From contig NZ_JONO01000034.1 of the NCBI RefSeq assembly GCF_000711895.1, positions 1 to 59,762 of the forward strand: 59,762 nt of DNA. The letters are read 5' to 3'. The DNA comes from Photorhabdus australis DSM 17609 (GTDB lineage Bacteria > Pseudomonadota > Gammaproteobacteria > Enterobacterales > Enterobacteriaceae). The position numbers and the translations under genes were made by a program. Below, piece by piece: positions 30,053-39,619 of the stretch; positions within the stretch are counted from its first letter, which is position 1, and each line of letters starts with the position of its first letter. The notes beneath the pieces are model-generated. The model saw only the letters and a program-made list of their open reading frames with translations. It searched no databases and was not told where the DNA came from.

Positions 30053-30775
30053 TTAATATCCTATTGCTATAAAAAATGCTCCAACAGAGGGAGTGTAAGG
30101 AGTATTACTTCTATAACACCGAAACTGACTCTGATTTTCTATTTTTGTTCCAAATATTCCGGCTGAGCCGGGGTCCCAACCATTATGAGTTAAAGTGATA
30201 CTAAAACATTTATTTGGGAATGGGATTGGAAAGTTATTAAGATATCCGCTATTAGGTTTTCCACTGCCGCCGAAAGAAACTGATGCTATTCCCCACATTA
30301 TAATTAGACCTGAAGGTAACTTTTGCCAACCATTCTGAGCCAGGTTTGCGGTGAAAGATGACATATTTGGAATTTGATTAATTTTATCATTTATATTGGA
30401 GACAAGCTTCTGGGTTGCAGCCAGTGTATTACTATTACCAATGATATCTGTGAGTTGAACAATACCTTTTTGTGTTAATGAGGCATCAGGAATTTTTGTT
30501 GTGATTTTTTGTTCTAACGCTTTACTTAATTGCGCTGTGAGTTTGGTTATATTACCATCATCCAAAACATCACTGCCAGATTCTGTCGCAATAAAATCAG
30601 CGACAACAGAGGATATTGTTGATGACTGGCGTAATGTCTTATTTAAGATATGCGTGGTAACACCGTCTGGTAGAAACCCAGTCCGCAATTCTGGACTATT
30701 TTCATATAAATTTTGATTCACCACATTAGCACCATCTGTAATAGAAAACGCTTTAAAATCATTCTTTGCACTCAT
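30053..30775 (-). CDS. Tail-fibre protein, copy B
   Basis: A 240-residue protein. Shared N-terminus MSAKNDFKAFSITDGANVVN; a fibre repeat TQKGIVQLTDIIGNSNTLAA (phage_fiber_2 type) near 100-130; and a C-terminal gp53-like tip from about 138 with GWQKLPSGLIIMWG, YLNNFPIPFPNKCF and the terminal FFIAIGY. Tip residues between WG and AIGY differ from copies C and D. Confidence 0.82.
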   Translation of the reverse strand: MSAKNDFKAFSITDGANVVNQNLYENSPELRTGFLPDGVTTHILNKTLRQSSTISSVVADFIATESGSDVLDDGNITKLTAQLSKALEQKITTKIPDASLTQKGIVQLTDIIGNSNTLAATQKLVSNINDKINQIPNMSSFTANLAQNGWQKLPSGLIIMWGIASVSFGGSGKPNSGYLNNFPIPFPNKCFSITLTHNGWDPGSAGIFGTKIENQSQFRCYRSNTPYTPSVGAFFIAIGY

Positions 30776-31127
30776 ATATATTTTCCTAAAGTTAAATAGT
30801 AATTTCTATAGATAATGTTTTAAATTATTGTAAGGATAATTTCCTATCGGTCATAGTCTAGAGATAAAAAAGAATAATTAAATATTTTTATAGCTTATGG
30901 GGTTAATTATTTTTCGTATGTTTTGAGTAATAAGTAATTCGATAACATCCAGGTGATTAATACTTATTTTATAGAAACGGGTTTAAATAGTTTTCTTATT
31001 TAAAGATTCATTATGGGAAATAGATTACAATAATGTTCGAGGTCACTAATATCGTATGGAGAATAGTTCGGATGATAACAAAATATCTATTGCTGTTGTG
31101 TTGGCAATAATACAATAACAAAATGAT

Positions 31128-31159
31128 AAAGGCCGGGGTTTACCTTAATCCCGGCCTTT
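31128..31159 (-). terminator. Terminator of unit C
   Basis: AAAGGCCGGG / CCCGGCCTTT (10 bp), same placement as in unit B. Confidence 0.65.
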
Positions 31160-31166
31160 CTATTAG

Positions 31167-31601
31167 TTACGATAATGGCGCAATTGGCCAGTCAATTTCC
31201 GGTGCTTTCGAAGTATCAACTCGATTAAGCATCACACGATATTTTTTCCATTCTTTAAGTGATAGCATTTCTTCAGCTGTTGCTATATCAAGTTCTGCCG
31301 CATCAGCAAGCGGCATTATTTTCTCATTTGCAAGAAATATCAATTGCGCTCTTTGGGCTTCTGCTATAGATATCAATTCCTCTTTTGTTGGGGGTGGAAT
31401 ATCTTCCCAACAAGGAAGGCCATCTTTGCCAGAGAAGCGTATTTTTCCTGTGGGCGGTATTCCTGAAAATTCATTGAATATGTCATCAGTGACAGGTACT
31501 GGATCATTCGGCCATGAGCCTGCTTCAATGTAATCCTGCTGTAATGATATCGGATAAAATGCTTTATTTGATGCACTAAATACATAGTTTTTATTGTTCA
31601 T
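31167..31601 (-). CDS. Tail-fibre assembly chaperone (Tfa-like), unit C
   Basis: A 144-residue protein started at MNNKNYVFSASNKAFYPISL (an ATG 12 bases earlier is in frame). All but a few residues match the unit B copy, including WEDIPPPTKEE and the end APEIDWPIAPLS. It follows fibre C by about 50 bases. Confidence 0.8.
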   Translation of the reverse strand: MNNKNYVFSASNKAFYPISLQQDYIEAGSWPNDPVPVTDDIFNEFSGIPPTGKIRFSGKDGLPCWEDIPPPTKEELISIAEAQRAQLIFLANEKIMPLADAAELDIATAEEMLSLKEWKKYRVMLNRVDTSKAPEIDWPIAPLS

Positions 31602-31654
31602 AATTTTTGCCAATTTTAATTAAATAATCATTATGGTAAATTCATTGTTTTTAA

Positions 31655-32368
31655 TTAATATCCTATTGCTCTGAAAAATGTCAAAACAAAAGGAAAGCTA
31701 TCATCTATACTTCTATAACATCTGAATTGACTTTTATTTTCTATAATTACTGAGAATATTCCTGCTGCCTTAGGGCCATAACCATAGTGAGTTAATGTGA
31801 CATTGAGGCAATTATTTGGAAACGGTATTGGAAAATTATTTAAATATCCATTAGAAGAAACATTAGCCATTCCCCACATTTCAATTAAACCGGACGGTAA
31901 CTTTTGCCAGCCATTCTGAGTCAGATTTGCGGTGAAAGACGACATATTTGGAAGCTGGTTAATTCTATTGTTCACATTATTATTTATATCAGAGACAAAT
32001 TTCTGAGTTGCAGCCAGTGTATTACTATTGCCAATCACATCTGTGAGCTGGACAACACCTTTCTGTGTTAATGAGGCATCGGGAACTTTTTTCGTAATTT
32101 TTTGTTCCAACGCTTTATTTAATTGTGCTGTGAGATTGGCTATATTACCATCATCCAAAACATCACTGCCAGATTCTGTCGCAATAAAATCAGCGACAAC
32201 AGAGGCTATTGTTGATGACTGACGTAATGCCTTATTTAATATATGGGTGGTAAAACCGTCTGGTGGAAACCCAGTTTGCAATTCTGGACTATTTTCATAT
32301 AAATTTTGATCCACCACATTAGCACCATCTGTAATAGAAAACGCTTTAAAATCATTCTTTGCACTCAT
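31655..32368 (-). CDS. Tail-fibre protein, copy C
   Basis: A 237-residue protein started at MSAKNDFKAFSITDGANVVD. Shared N-terminal half, fibre repeat TQKGVVQLTDVIGNSNTLAA, then the gp53-like tip GWQKLPSGLIEMWGMANVSS to FFRAIGY. The tip lacks the Gly/Pro-rich insert of copy B and differs in HYGYGPKAAGIFSVIIENKS. Confidence 0.82.
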   Translation of the reverse strand: MSAKNDFKAFSITDGANVVDQNLYENSPELQTGFPPDGFTTHILNKALRQSSTIASVVADFIATESGSDVLDDGNIANLTAQLNKALEQKITKKVPDASLTQKGVVQLTDVIGNSNTLAATQKFVSDINNNVNNRINQLPNMSSFTANLTQNGWQKLPSGLIEMWGMANVSSNGYLNNFPIPFPNNCLNVTLTHYGYGPKAAGIFSVIIENKSQFRCYRSIDDSFPFVLTFFRAIGY

Positions 32369-32720
32369 ATATATTTTCCTAAAGTTCAATAGTGAATTTT
32401 ATAGATAATATCTTAAGTTATTGCAGGGATAATTTCCCAACGCTCATAGTCTAGAGATAAAAAAGAATAATTAAATATTTTTATAGCTTATGGGGCTAAT
32501 TATTTTTCGTATATTTTGAATAATAAGTAATTCGATAACATCCAGGTGATTAATACTTATTTTATAGAAACGGTTTTAAATAGTTTTCTTATTTAAAGAT
32601 TCATTATGGGAAGTAGATTACAATAATGTTCGAGGTCACTAATATCGTATGGAGAATAGTTCGGATGATAACAAAATATCTATTGCTGTTGTGTTGGCAA
32701 TAATACAATAACAAAATGAT

Positions 32721-32752
32721 AAAGGCCGGTGTTTACCTTAATCCCGGCCTTT
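32721..32752 (-). terminator. Terminator of unit D
   Basis: AAAGGCCGG / CCGGCCTTT (9 bp), same placement as in units B and C. Confidence 0.65.
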
Positions 32753-32759
32753 CTATTAG

Positions 32760-33194
32760 TTACGATAATGGCGCAATTGGCCAGTCAATTTCCGGGGCTG
32801 TTAAAGTATCAACCCGATTAAGCATCACACGATATTTTTTCCATTCTTTAAGTGATAGCATTTCTTCAGCTGTTGCTATATCAAGTTCTGCCGCATCAGC
32901 AAGCGGCATTATTTTCTCATTTGCAAGAAATATCAATTGCGCTCTTTGGGCTTCTGCTATAGATATCAATTCCTCTTTCGTTGGGGGTGGAATATCTTCC
33001 CAACAAGGAAGGCCATCTTTGCCAGAGAAGCGTATTTTTCCTGTGGGCGGTATTCCCGAAAATTCATTGAATATGTCATCAGTTACAGGTACAGGATCAT
33101 TCGGCCATGAGCCTGCTTCAATATAATCCTGTTGTAATGATAGCGGATAAAATGCTTTATTTAATGCACTAAATACATAGTTTTTATCGTTCAT
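32760..33194 (-). CDS. Tail-fibre assembly chaperone (Tfa-like), unit D
   Basis: A 144-residue protein nearly identical to units B and C except the end (RVDTLTAPEIDWPIAPLS). Its start is one base from the stop of fibre D, a tighter junction than in B or C. Confidence 0.8.
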   Translation of the reverse strand: MNDKNYVFSALNKAFYPLSLQQDYIEAGSWPNDPVPVTDDIFNEFSGIPPTGKIRFSGKDGLPCWEDIPPPTKEELISIAEAQRAQLIFLANEKIMPLADAAELDIATAEEMLSLKEWKKYRVMLNRVDTLTAPEIDWPIAPLS

Positions 33195-33195
33195 A

Positions 33196-34023
33196 TTAAT
33201 ACCCTATTGCTCTATAAAATGCTGCTACAGGAATTTGTAAATTTGGAATACTGCTAAAACATTGGAATTGAGCATTATTGACCATCATTATTGAAAATGT
33301 ACCAGCATGTTGAGGGGCGTTACCAACGTGAGTTAACGTGACGTTGAGACATGTATTTGGGAATGGAATTGGAAAGTTATTTAAAGCACCAGGTTCAGCA
33401 TAAGCATTGCCTTTAACTGACGCTATTCCCCACATTTCAATTAAACCCGAAGGTAATTTTTGCCAGCCTGTGTGATTCAGGTTAGCGGTGAGAAACGACA
33501 TATCAGGTACCTGATTTTCACCATTCCCTATCGTTATCTTTGTTGTATCTGATAAACCAAGGTTCTTTATAAACTTGGCTTTATCAGGAATATCTGCGCC
33601 GTTTTGGTCTTTTGCCAGTCGATTATTAGCATTATCATTTATATCAGAAACAAGCTTCTGAGTTGGAGCGAGTGTATTACTGTTGCCTGGTTGGTCTGTG
33701 AGCTGAATAATGCCTTTTTCTGTTAATGAGGCATCGCGAATTTCTGTTGTGTTTTTTTGCTCTAAGGCTTTCTTGAATTGGGCGGTGAGTTTGTCTATAT
33801 CCCCATTATCCAGAACATCATCGCCAGATTGTGTTGCAATAAAATTAGCGACGACAGTGGATATGGTTGACGATTGACGTAATGCCTTATTCAATAGTTC
33901 AGCGGTAATATTTCCCGTTGGAAATCCAGTTTGTAAATTTTGATCTTTTTCATATATTTCTTGTTTCACTATATTTGCATTTTCACTAATAGAAAAAGCC
34001 TTAAAATCATTCTTTTGACTCAT
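33196..34023 (-). CDS. Tail-fibre protein, copy D
   Basis: A 275-residue protein, the longest of the set. The N-terminus MSQKNDFKAFSISENANIVK has diverged more than in B and C. The shaft has the fibre repeat (TEKGIIQLTDQPGNSNTLAP) plus an extra segment RLAKDQNGADIPDKAKFIKN also found in copy A and the decayed copy E. The tip runs GWQKLPSGLIEMWGIASVKG to FYRAIGY. Confidence 0.82.
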   Translation of the reverse strand: MSQKNDFKAFSISENANIVKQEIYEKDQNLQTGFPTGNITAELLNKALRQSSTISTVVANFIATQSGDDVLDNGDIDKLTAQFKKALEQKNTTEIRDASLTEKGIIQLTDQPGNSNTLAPTQKLVSDINDNANNRLAKDQNGADIPDKAKFIKNLGLSDTTKITIGNGENQVPDMSFLTANLNHTGWQKLPSGLIEMWGIASVKGNAYAEPGALNNFPIPFPNTCLNVTLTHVGNAPQHAGTFSIMMVNNAQFQCFSSIPNLQIPVAAFYRAIGY

Positions 34024-34299
34024 ATATTTTCTCCAATTAAGTATCGAATTTTATAAGCAATATAGTGAATTTTTATAGAAATAATTTCTCCCTATTCACG
34101 CCGGCTATAGTTTAGTGATAAAAAAGAATAATGGAATATTCTTATAACTTATAGGGTTAACTGTTTTTATATAATTGGTGGTAATGAAAATTTTAATGTT
34201 TGAAAGTGATTTTTATTAGTTTAATTTAGGATCTGAAAAGGTTGGGTAATTGCCATTATCTAAGTCGTCTATTTATTCTGATTATTTGTGGTGGGTATG
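34024..34299. other. Upstream region of fibre D
   Basis: AT-rich spacer resembling the repeated spacers of units B-D only in parts, such as the stretch around 34110-34160. No gene seen. Confidence 0.4.
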
Positions 34300-34426
34300 T
34301 ATACCCGTCATCTTTCAAGTTGCTTCTTTGTTGGCTACGTTCACTTACCCCAGTCACATAGTTATCTATGCTCCCGGGGATTCGCTCCCTTGCCGCCGCG
34401 ATGCATCTTGAAATCCATAGGGTATA
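34300..34426 (-). repeat. ERIC element, copy 3
   Basis: About 127 bp from TATACCCGTCATCTTTC to ATAGGGTATA with the full ERIC core. Same orientation as copy 1. Inserted between fibre unit D and the decayed unit E. Confidence 0.92.
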
Positions 34427-34661
34427 TAATATTTCTCAATAATATGAATTTCATTGCTAATATTAAGGTGTTAATGTTGGTTTAATATTTAAATGATTAT
34501 TGATGTTGAATAGCTACAAAATATCGGAAGCAATAAAGCGGTTGAGACCGGGTGTTATTATAATCCCGGTTTTTTTAAGCTATGATAATGTTTGTATTAT
34601 TCTGCCATAGCTACTAATTTATGTGGTAAATAATTACAACAAACCAACTTCAACAGAGATC

Positions 34662-35296
34662 TTATATTCCCCATACCCGTAAATAGACTATTATATTAGA
34701 ATCTGGAAAAGCTTTGTAAACTCCTGCAGGATGATAAAGCCCTGTCCACACACTAATTGAAGTTTTGCTGGCATTTGCTACTCGTTCATGAAATGTTGCA
34801 TTCTTTTGATTAGAATTACTTTTCATAATTACTCTTACATATTTCTCTATAATTCCACCAGGACTCCTCCACCAACCTTTATCGTTACCTATTTACTGGA
34901 AAATAAACTGGTATCTGGGATTTGATTAGCTGTGTTTCCTGTTTCTCGTTTCGCGGCTTCTTTTAAACCTGAGTTTTTCACAAACTCATTTTGGTCAGGA
35001 GTATCAGCACCGTTTTGCGTTTTTGCCAGTCTGTTATTGGCGTTATTATTTATATCTTAGGCAAGTTTCTGAGTTGCAGCCAATGTATTACTATTGCCAA
35101 TGATATCTGTGAGTTGAATAACACCTTTCTGCGTTAATGAGGCATCAGGAATTTGTGTTGTAATTTTCATTTCTAACGCCTTATTTAATTGTGCGGTGAG
35201 TTTGGCTATATTACCATCATCTAAAACATCACTGCCAGATTCTGTCGAAATAAAGTCAGCTACAACAGAGGATATTGTTGACGACTGACGTATCGA
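34662..35296 (-). pseudogene. Decayed tail-fibre gene, copy E
   Basis: The minus strand opens inside the shared N-terminus (RQSSTISSVVADFISTESGS), continues through the fibre repeat, meets an in-frame TAA in the QKLA-stop-DIN region where intact copies read VSDIN, passes RLAKTQNGADTPDQNEFVKN, then shifts frame. It ends with a different tip (GWWRSPGGIIEKYVRVIMKS to VYLRVWGI, stop at 34662). The N-terminal 60 or so codons and promoter are missing; the break at 35297 joins unrelated sequence. Confidence 0.75.
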
Positions 35297-35310
35297 TTCA
35301 AAAATAAAAT

Positions 35311-35335
35311 CAAAAAAGGGCTGCTATGCAGCCCT
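35311..35335 (-). terminator. Terminator in the break region
   Basis: AGGGCTGC TAT GCAGCCCT, followed on the minus strand by TTTTTT. No gene ends directly at it; it seems to be the relic of a lost gene. Confidence 0.7.
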
Positions 35336-35427
35336 AAATTCTAATCGTGAATCGTATTTGATCGGGTTGAAACTTCAAAGGTATTGGGAATTGGCCGGTC
35401 AAAATAGTCATTATTATCACTGAAAAA

Positions 35428-35457
35428 AAGATCGGGGATAGAATAATGCCCGGTCTT
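35428..35457 (-). terminator. Terminator after the collar/Tfa pair
   Basis: AAGATCGGG / CCCGGTCTT (one G-U pair) with TTTTTTT after it on the minus strand, 11 bases past the stop of the Tfa gene at 35468. Confidence 0.8.
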
Positions 35458-35467
35458 GATAATTATA

Positions 35468-36067
35468 TTATTCTGGTATTTTTGGCCATTCAATATCTGA
35501 AATCATTGAAATATCAATACGGTTCAGTAATACCACATACTTCTTCCAGGCAAGCAATAATGCTTTCTCTGCGTCTGAGGCCATCTCAGTCTCAATAGCA
35601 TATTGTAATAAAATGATGGCTTCATCAGCCTGTTGGCGAAGAGCGACACGTTGTTGCTCTGCCTGTTTAATCTGATTAGCTTTTTGAGCTTCAATATCTG
35701 TTACCCATTTTTCGCCATCCCACTTATCAAAATCGGTGTCTGGTTGTTTGAATGTCAGTATTTCTGGTAATTCACCCGGTTTAATAATTTCTTTCTGTTC
35801 CCCAGTTTGGGTGTCGTAAGCTATTTTTCCCCGATAATCTGGCACAATTTGCCAGCCGGTTAAATCAGATGAACGACAGGCGACATATCCCTCCTGGGTT
35901 TCAGGTGGCGCGTCGGTGCAGGAATTAGCGGGAAGACCAATACCGATGGGAAGGTACTCATCGGAACTGTTTAAATATTCCAGTGTAATCGCATCGTAAT
36001 TAAACACAATGATACTTCCGGCACTGATGGCAATATTATTTTTATCCAGTATAGCCTTATTCATCAT
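35468..36067 (-). CDS. Tail-fibre assembly protein, distinct subfamily
   Basis: A 199-residue Tfa-family protein: N-terminal part with LEYLNSSDEYLPIGIGLPAN, a Trp-rich middle (DFDKWDGEKWVTDIEAQKAN) and a helical tail with LLLAWKKYVVLLNRIDI ending DIEWPKIPE. Longer than the 144-residue copies and only distantly like them. Its ATG overlaps the stop of the collar gene (ATGA), so the two are coupled. Confidence 0.82.
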   Translation of the reverse strand: MMNKAILDKNNIAISAGSIIVFNYDAITLEYLNSSDEYLPIGIGLPANSCTDAPPETQEGYVACRSSDLTGWQIVPDYRGKIAYDTQTGEQKEIIKPGELPEILTFKQPDTDFDKWDGEKWVTDIEAQKANQIKQAEQQRVALRQQADEAIILLQYAIETEMASDAEKALLLAWKKYVVLLNRIDISMISDIEWPKIPE

Positions 36068-36564
36068 GCAATCCTCACAATGTAATTAAATGCTACATTT
36101 CGTGGCCGTGTTTCTATTCCCGTTGAAGCGGCAATCGCATTATCCATATAACCGTAACCACCCGATCCCATACCGATAGCGATACCTATTCCGCGAGAAT
36201 CAATGCCGTAATTAACGTTTTGGTAGACACTATTGAGGATACGACCTGCCGCACCCACCCCATCGGTTCCACCATTTGAGTTGGACCACATCCGGACAAC
36301 CCTGTGACTATGTGGAGCAATATCCGCCAGTTGCCAGGATAATAGATATCGGCCAAGATCCACTCCACGCCCATCATCCCAGCCCCGGATAAATTCACCA
36401 CGTAAATCAGGTAATCTACCAGTAGGATAAGCTTGCGCTAATTTCGGATATAAAGTTTGATCAAAGATCGCCCCATTGCATTTCACCCACCCGGTTGGTG
36501 GTATGTCAGTTGGCCAGGGAAGGGGTATTCCTACTGGGACTTCTTCAAGTAACAACGTACTCAT
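36064..36564 (-). CDS. Tail-collar domain fibre protein (short)
   Basis: A 166-residue protein with the phage tail-collar signature GVPLPWP-type GIPLPWPTDIPPTGWVKCNG, FDQTLYPKLAQAYPTGRLPD, LRGEFIRGWDDGRGVD, and a C-terminal ETRPRNVAFNYIVRIA. It lacks the long N-terminal shaft of full fibres, so it is either a truncated fibre tip used as a module or a cassette for recombination. Coupled to the Tfa gene. Confidence 0.8.
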   Translation of the reverse strand: MSTLLLEEVPVGIPLPWPTDIPPTGWVKCNGAIFDQTLYPKLAQAYPTGRLPDLRGEFIRGWDDGRGVDLGRYLLSWQLADIAPHSHRVVRMWSNSNGGTDGVGAAGRILNSVYQNVNYGIDSRGIGIAIGMGSGGYGYMDNAIAASTGIETRPRNVAFNYIVRIA

Positions 36565-36567
36565 TAT

Positions 36568-37128
36568 GCTGCCCTCATTATGTGGTTAAACGCTAGGTTA
36601 CGTGGCTTTGATGTCCTTATATCGGGTAGTCCGTTACCAGGATAAAGTTCCGTTAAATTTGGATATAAAGTTTTACGAAGATCGCTCTATTATATTTCAC
36701 CCACTATTTGGTGGTATGTTAGTCGGTCAGGGAGGTGATACACCTTCCGGAATTAATTTTTCCAATAAGCGTCGGCTTTTCATAAGTGCATTTTTATTAG
36801 GAATATCTGCAACATTTTGTAATTTTTTCAATACGTAATTGGGAGTCTTAGTTATGATTTTTTGTTCTGATTCTCTATTTAATTGAGTATTGAGTTTAAC
36901 GATTTCACTATCATTGAGAATACAATCACCAGATTGTGTCGCGATGAAATTAGCCACAACAGAGACTATTGTTGACGATTGACGTAATACCTTATTTAAT
37001 AAGTGAGTGGGAACGTTATCTGATAAAAAACCAGAATATAACCTTAGGATTTTTTTGTATTTTTCTTGATTTACTACACTGGCACTATTACCAGTGAAAA
37101 AATCCTTAAAGTTATTTTTGGGGCTCAT
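36568..37128 (-). pseudogene. Decayed fibre: shared N-terminus plus collar remnant
   Basis: 37128-36727 is open for 133 codons (MSPKNNFKDFFTGNSASVVN, then VLRQSSTIVSVVANFIATQS), a diverged copy of the fibre N-terminus ending IPEGVSPP. Beyond the stop the minus strand still reads degenerate collar sequence with stops and shifts (WVKYNRAIF, GLPDIRTSKPRNLAFNHIMRAA), like the intact collar protein beside it. The ancestral gene therefore carried a collar tip on this N-terminus, linking the two fibre types. Confidence 0.7.
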
Positions 37129-38239
37129 ATACTTTCCTCATATTAGGTTATGTATTTATAGACCATGCCTTGAGTTTTTGTAAAGGTAGTATCCGTTTAT
37201 TTATAATTTAGTTCATGAAAGGAATAATAGAATGATTTATAACTTAGGTTGTTAACTATTTATGTGTGTTTGGTAGTAATAGGTAATTAATGTTTTTTAA
37301 TTAAAAATATATCAAAGTCATTAATGAATAATATTAAAAAATAACGTTGCATCTTATACTACTCATAATTCTATGCACAACAATGGGTTTAATAAGGCCA
37401 TGTGTGGCAGAATTATGAAACGTTATTTATATTGTTTTTCTAACGCTATTATTACTTGTGGAAGGAAGTAATACATTATCACCACTATAAACTTCGGTAA
37501 TTTAATGAGTGTGTATGAACATAAGTTTTATCGTTATTTGTTGGTGTTCTGGTTTAGTTATCATGATCTTATCTCCTTATTTTTATAATTGTTTGGTTGT
37601 TTATATGGCAGATGATTTTATCTGCAAGATTTAATTTAACATTTACCTTAAATAGTTAAATATTGAAGTTTGTCAGTGATGTAAAAATAATAAAATAAAT
37701 GGATAATTAAAATAGTGATTAATTGTCATTAAATTATTAAATTATTAAATATTTATCTTTTTCGAATTCGTAATAATTATGTAATATCAAAGACTGGAGG
37801 TTGTAGAATGGTATTATGACTCGATATCTAAATTAAAGGTATGCGGGAAGAAGTAAGAATTAGTTCTATATTTAAAAGTAATAATATGTCTGATTGTTAT
37901 CATAAGTTATTTGTTTCGATAATATATTGGTATTATTTTATGTTGAATATATATCGTGCTGAATAATAAATTTTTCTTCCATGAGATGCATTGGTTATTC
38001 TATACATGCTTAATTACATTGTCTTTGTAAAGTTAATGTTAATAATATGGTCTGTATGCTTTTCTAAATGGAATTATTTGTATTAGCATGAATTTGTTAA
38101 TTAAATTAATGTTTTATAATGTTGGTATTAAAATAAGTTTGTTGATTAATTATATGCTCATGTTAAATTTATATTTTAAAATTCCTGTGTGAATAAAGTT
38201 TTAATCAAGAGTTTTTGTTATTTCCGGTTAGGAGGAACA
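37129..38239. other. Long AT-rich intergenic region
   Basis: About 1.1 kb, very AT-rich, between fibre genes that point away from each other. Apart from the small frame at 37427-37564 no gene is seen. It contains several T-rich and A-rich runs that could bind silencing proteins such as H-NS, and presumably the promoters of both flanking fibre genes. Confidence 0.45.
37427..37564 (-). pseudogene. Small ORF with internal stop, unrecognised
   Basis: On the minus strand AAGGAGAT is followed by ATG at 37564 reading MITKPEHQQITIKLMFIHTH, then TAA at 37502-37504. The same frame goes on without break as ITEVYSGDNVLLPSTSNNSV and RKTI to a TAA at 37427. Either a real 20-residue peptide or a 45-residue gene with one nonsense codon. 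No family recognised. Confidence 0.3.
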
Positions 38240-38833
38240 ATGAGTAGCAAGAATGATTTTAAAGCCTTTTCTATTAAAGATGGTGCTAATGTGGTGAGTC
38301 AAAACTTATATGAAAATAGCCCAGAATTGCAGTCTGGGTTTCCCCCAGTAGGGCTTACCACGCATGTATTAAATAAAGCATTACGCCAGTCGACCACAAT
38401 AGCCTCTGTCGTGGCTAATTTTATGTCAACGCAGTGTGGAAAGGATGTTCTGGATAATGGTGATTTGGCAACACTTAATAAGAGTTTTACTGATTCATTA
38501 CAGTGTTACATAAATAAACAATTCCCTGGACGTCTATCGTCTAATGGTTATCAATACTTGCCTGGCGGATTGATACTGCAATGGGGAAGGCATAGATTTA
38601 CACCGTTTGTTGAAAATAAAGTCATTTTACCAACACCGTTTATTAATGGTTGTTTGAGTATCTCTATGATAGATAATGGTGATTTAGCCCTTCCAATGGC
38701 TGCAGTTCCTAACGGAACATTGAATAGTTTTAACGCTTGGGTAGCTGGTAAAGCTTTCAACTATCTTGGAAATGAGGTTAAATTATCTGCTGATCTCTAT
38801 ATAGCTGGACTATATCTTGCAATCGGTTTTTAA
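38240..38833 (+). CDS. Tail-fibre protein, copy on the opposite strand
   Basis: A 197-residue protein. The frame opens at 38189, but AGGAGG just before ATG 38240 and MSSKNDFKAFSIKDGANVVS fix the start. N-terminal half as in the other copies (LNKALRQSTTIASVVANFMS), with no fibre-repeat shaft. The tip YQYLPGGLILQWGRHRFTPF to YLAIGF is a third sequence type with the same LPxGLI/AIG frame. No assembly gene follows. A terminator lies at 38856. Confidence 0.8.
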   Translation: MSSKNDFKAFSIKDGANVVSQNLYENSPELQSGFPPVGLTTHVLNKALRQSTTIASVVANFMSTQCGKDVLDNGDLATLNKSFTDSLQCYINKQFPGRLSSNGYQYLPGGLILQWGRHRFTPFVENKVILPTPFINGCLSISMIDNGDLALPMAAVPNGTLNSFNAWVAGKAFNYLGNEVKLSADLYIAGLYLAIGF

Positions 38834-38855
38834 TTAATATGTGAAAATGAATAAT

Positions 38856-38887
38856 AAGCCGGATTTATTTCGGCTTTGTTTTTTCTA
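38856..38887 (+). terminator. Terminator after the + strand fibre
   Basis: AAGCCG / CGGCTT (6 bp, 9-base loop) followed by TGTTTTTTCT. Confidence 0.6.
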
Positions 38888-39089
38888 TTTTTAATATTTT
38901 GGTGTTAATTAAATAAAATATAAAGATATTGTAAAGTTTTATATGTTATTTGTCGGATGTTTTTATATTGCTGAGATGAGAAGTATATAGGTCAATCTCA
39001 GATATCTATTTTCATCGAAATAATAAGTAAATATATCTGGAAAATAGGGAAAATAAATCGTTATAATTGTCCCTGATATAATGAAGTGA

Positions 39090-39608
<519 letters not shown>

Positions 39609-39619
39609 GTATTGTTGAT

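Larger units (their letters stand above)
29179..33195 (-). repeat. Tandem array of about 1.6-kb fibre/assembly units
   Basis: Three successive units repeat spacer, assembly gene and fibre gene. The assembly genes end at 29570, 31167 and 32760, a period of 1597 and 1593 bp. The spacers 29200-29569, 30776-31166 and 32390-32759 are nearly identical, as are the assembly genes and the fibre N-terminal halves, while the fibre 3' halves differ. This is tandem duplication with divergence, or replacement, confined to the tips. Confidence 0.85.

Noticed and set aside
28360-38833. CRISPR array or diversity-generating retroelement in the repetitive fibre locus
   Set aside because: The repeats are 1.6-kb gene units, not short spaced repeats, and no reverse transcriptase or template repeat is seen.
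28360-38833. Invertible fibre switch (Gin/Cin type)
   Set aside because: Most units point the same way, no serine recombinase gene is in the window and I saw no 26-bp inverted crossover sites. The single opposite-strand copy is not paired with an alternative tip.
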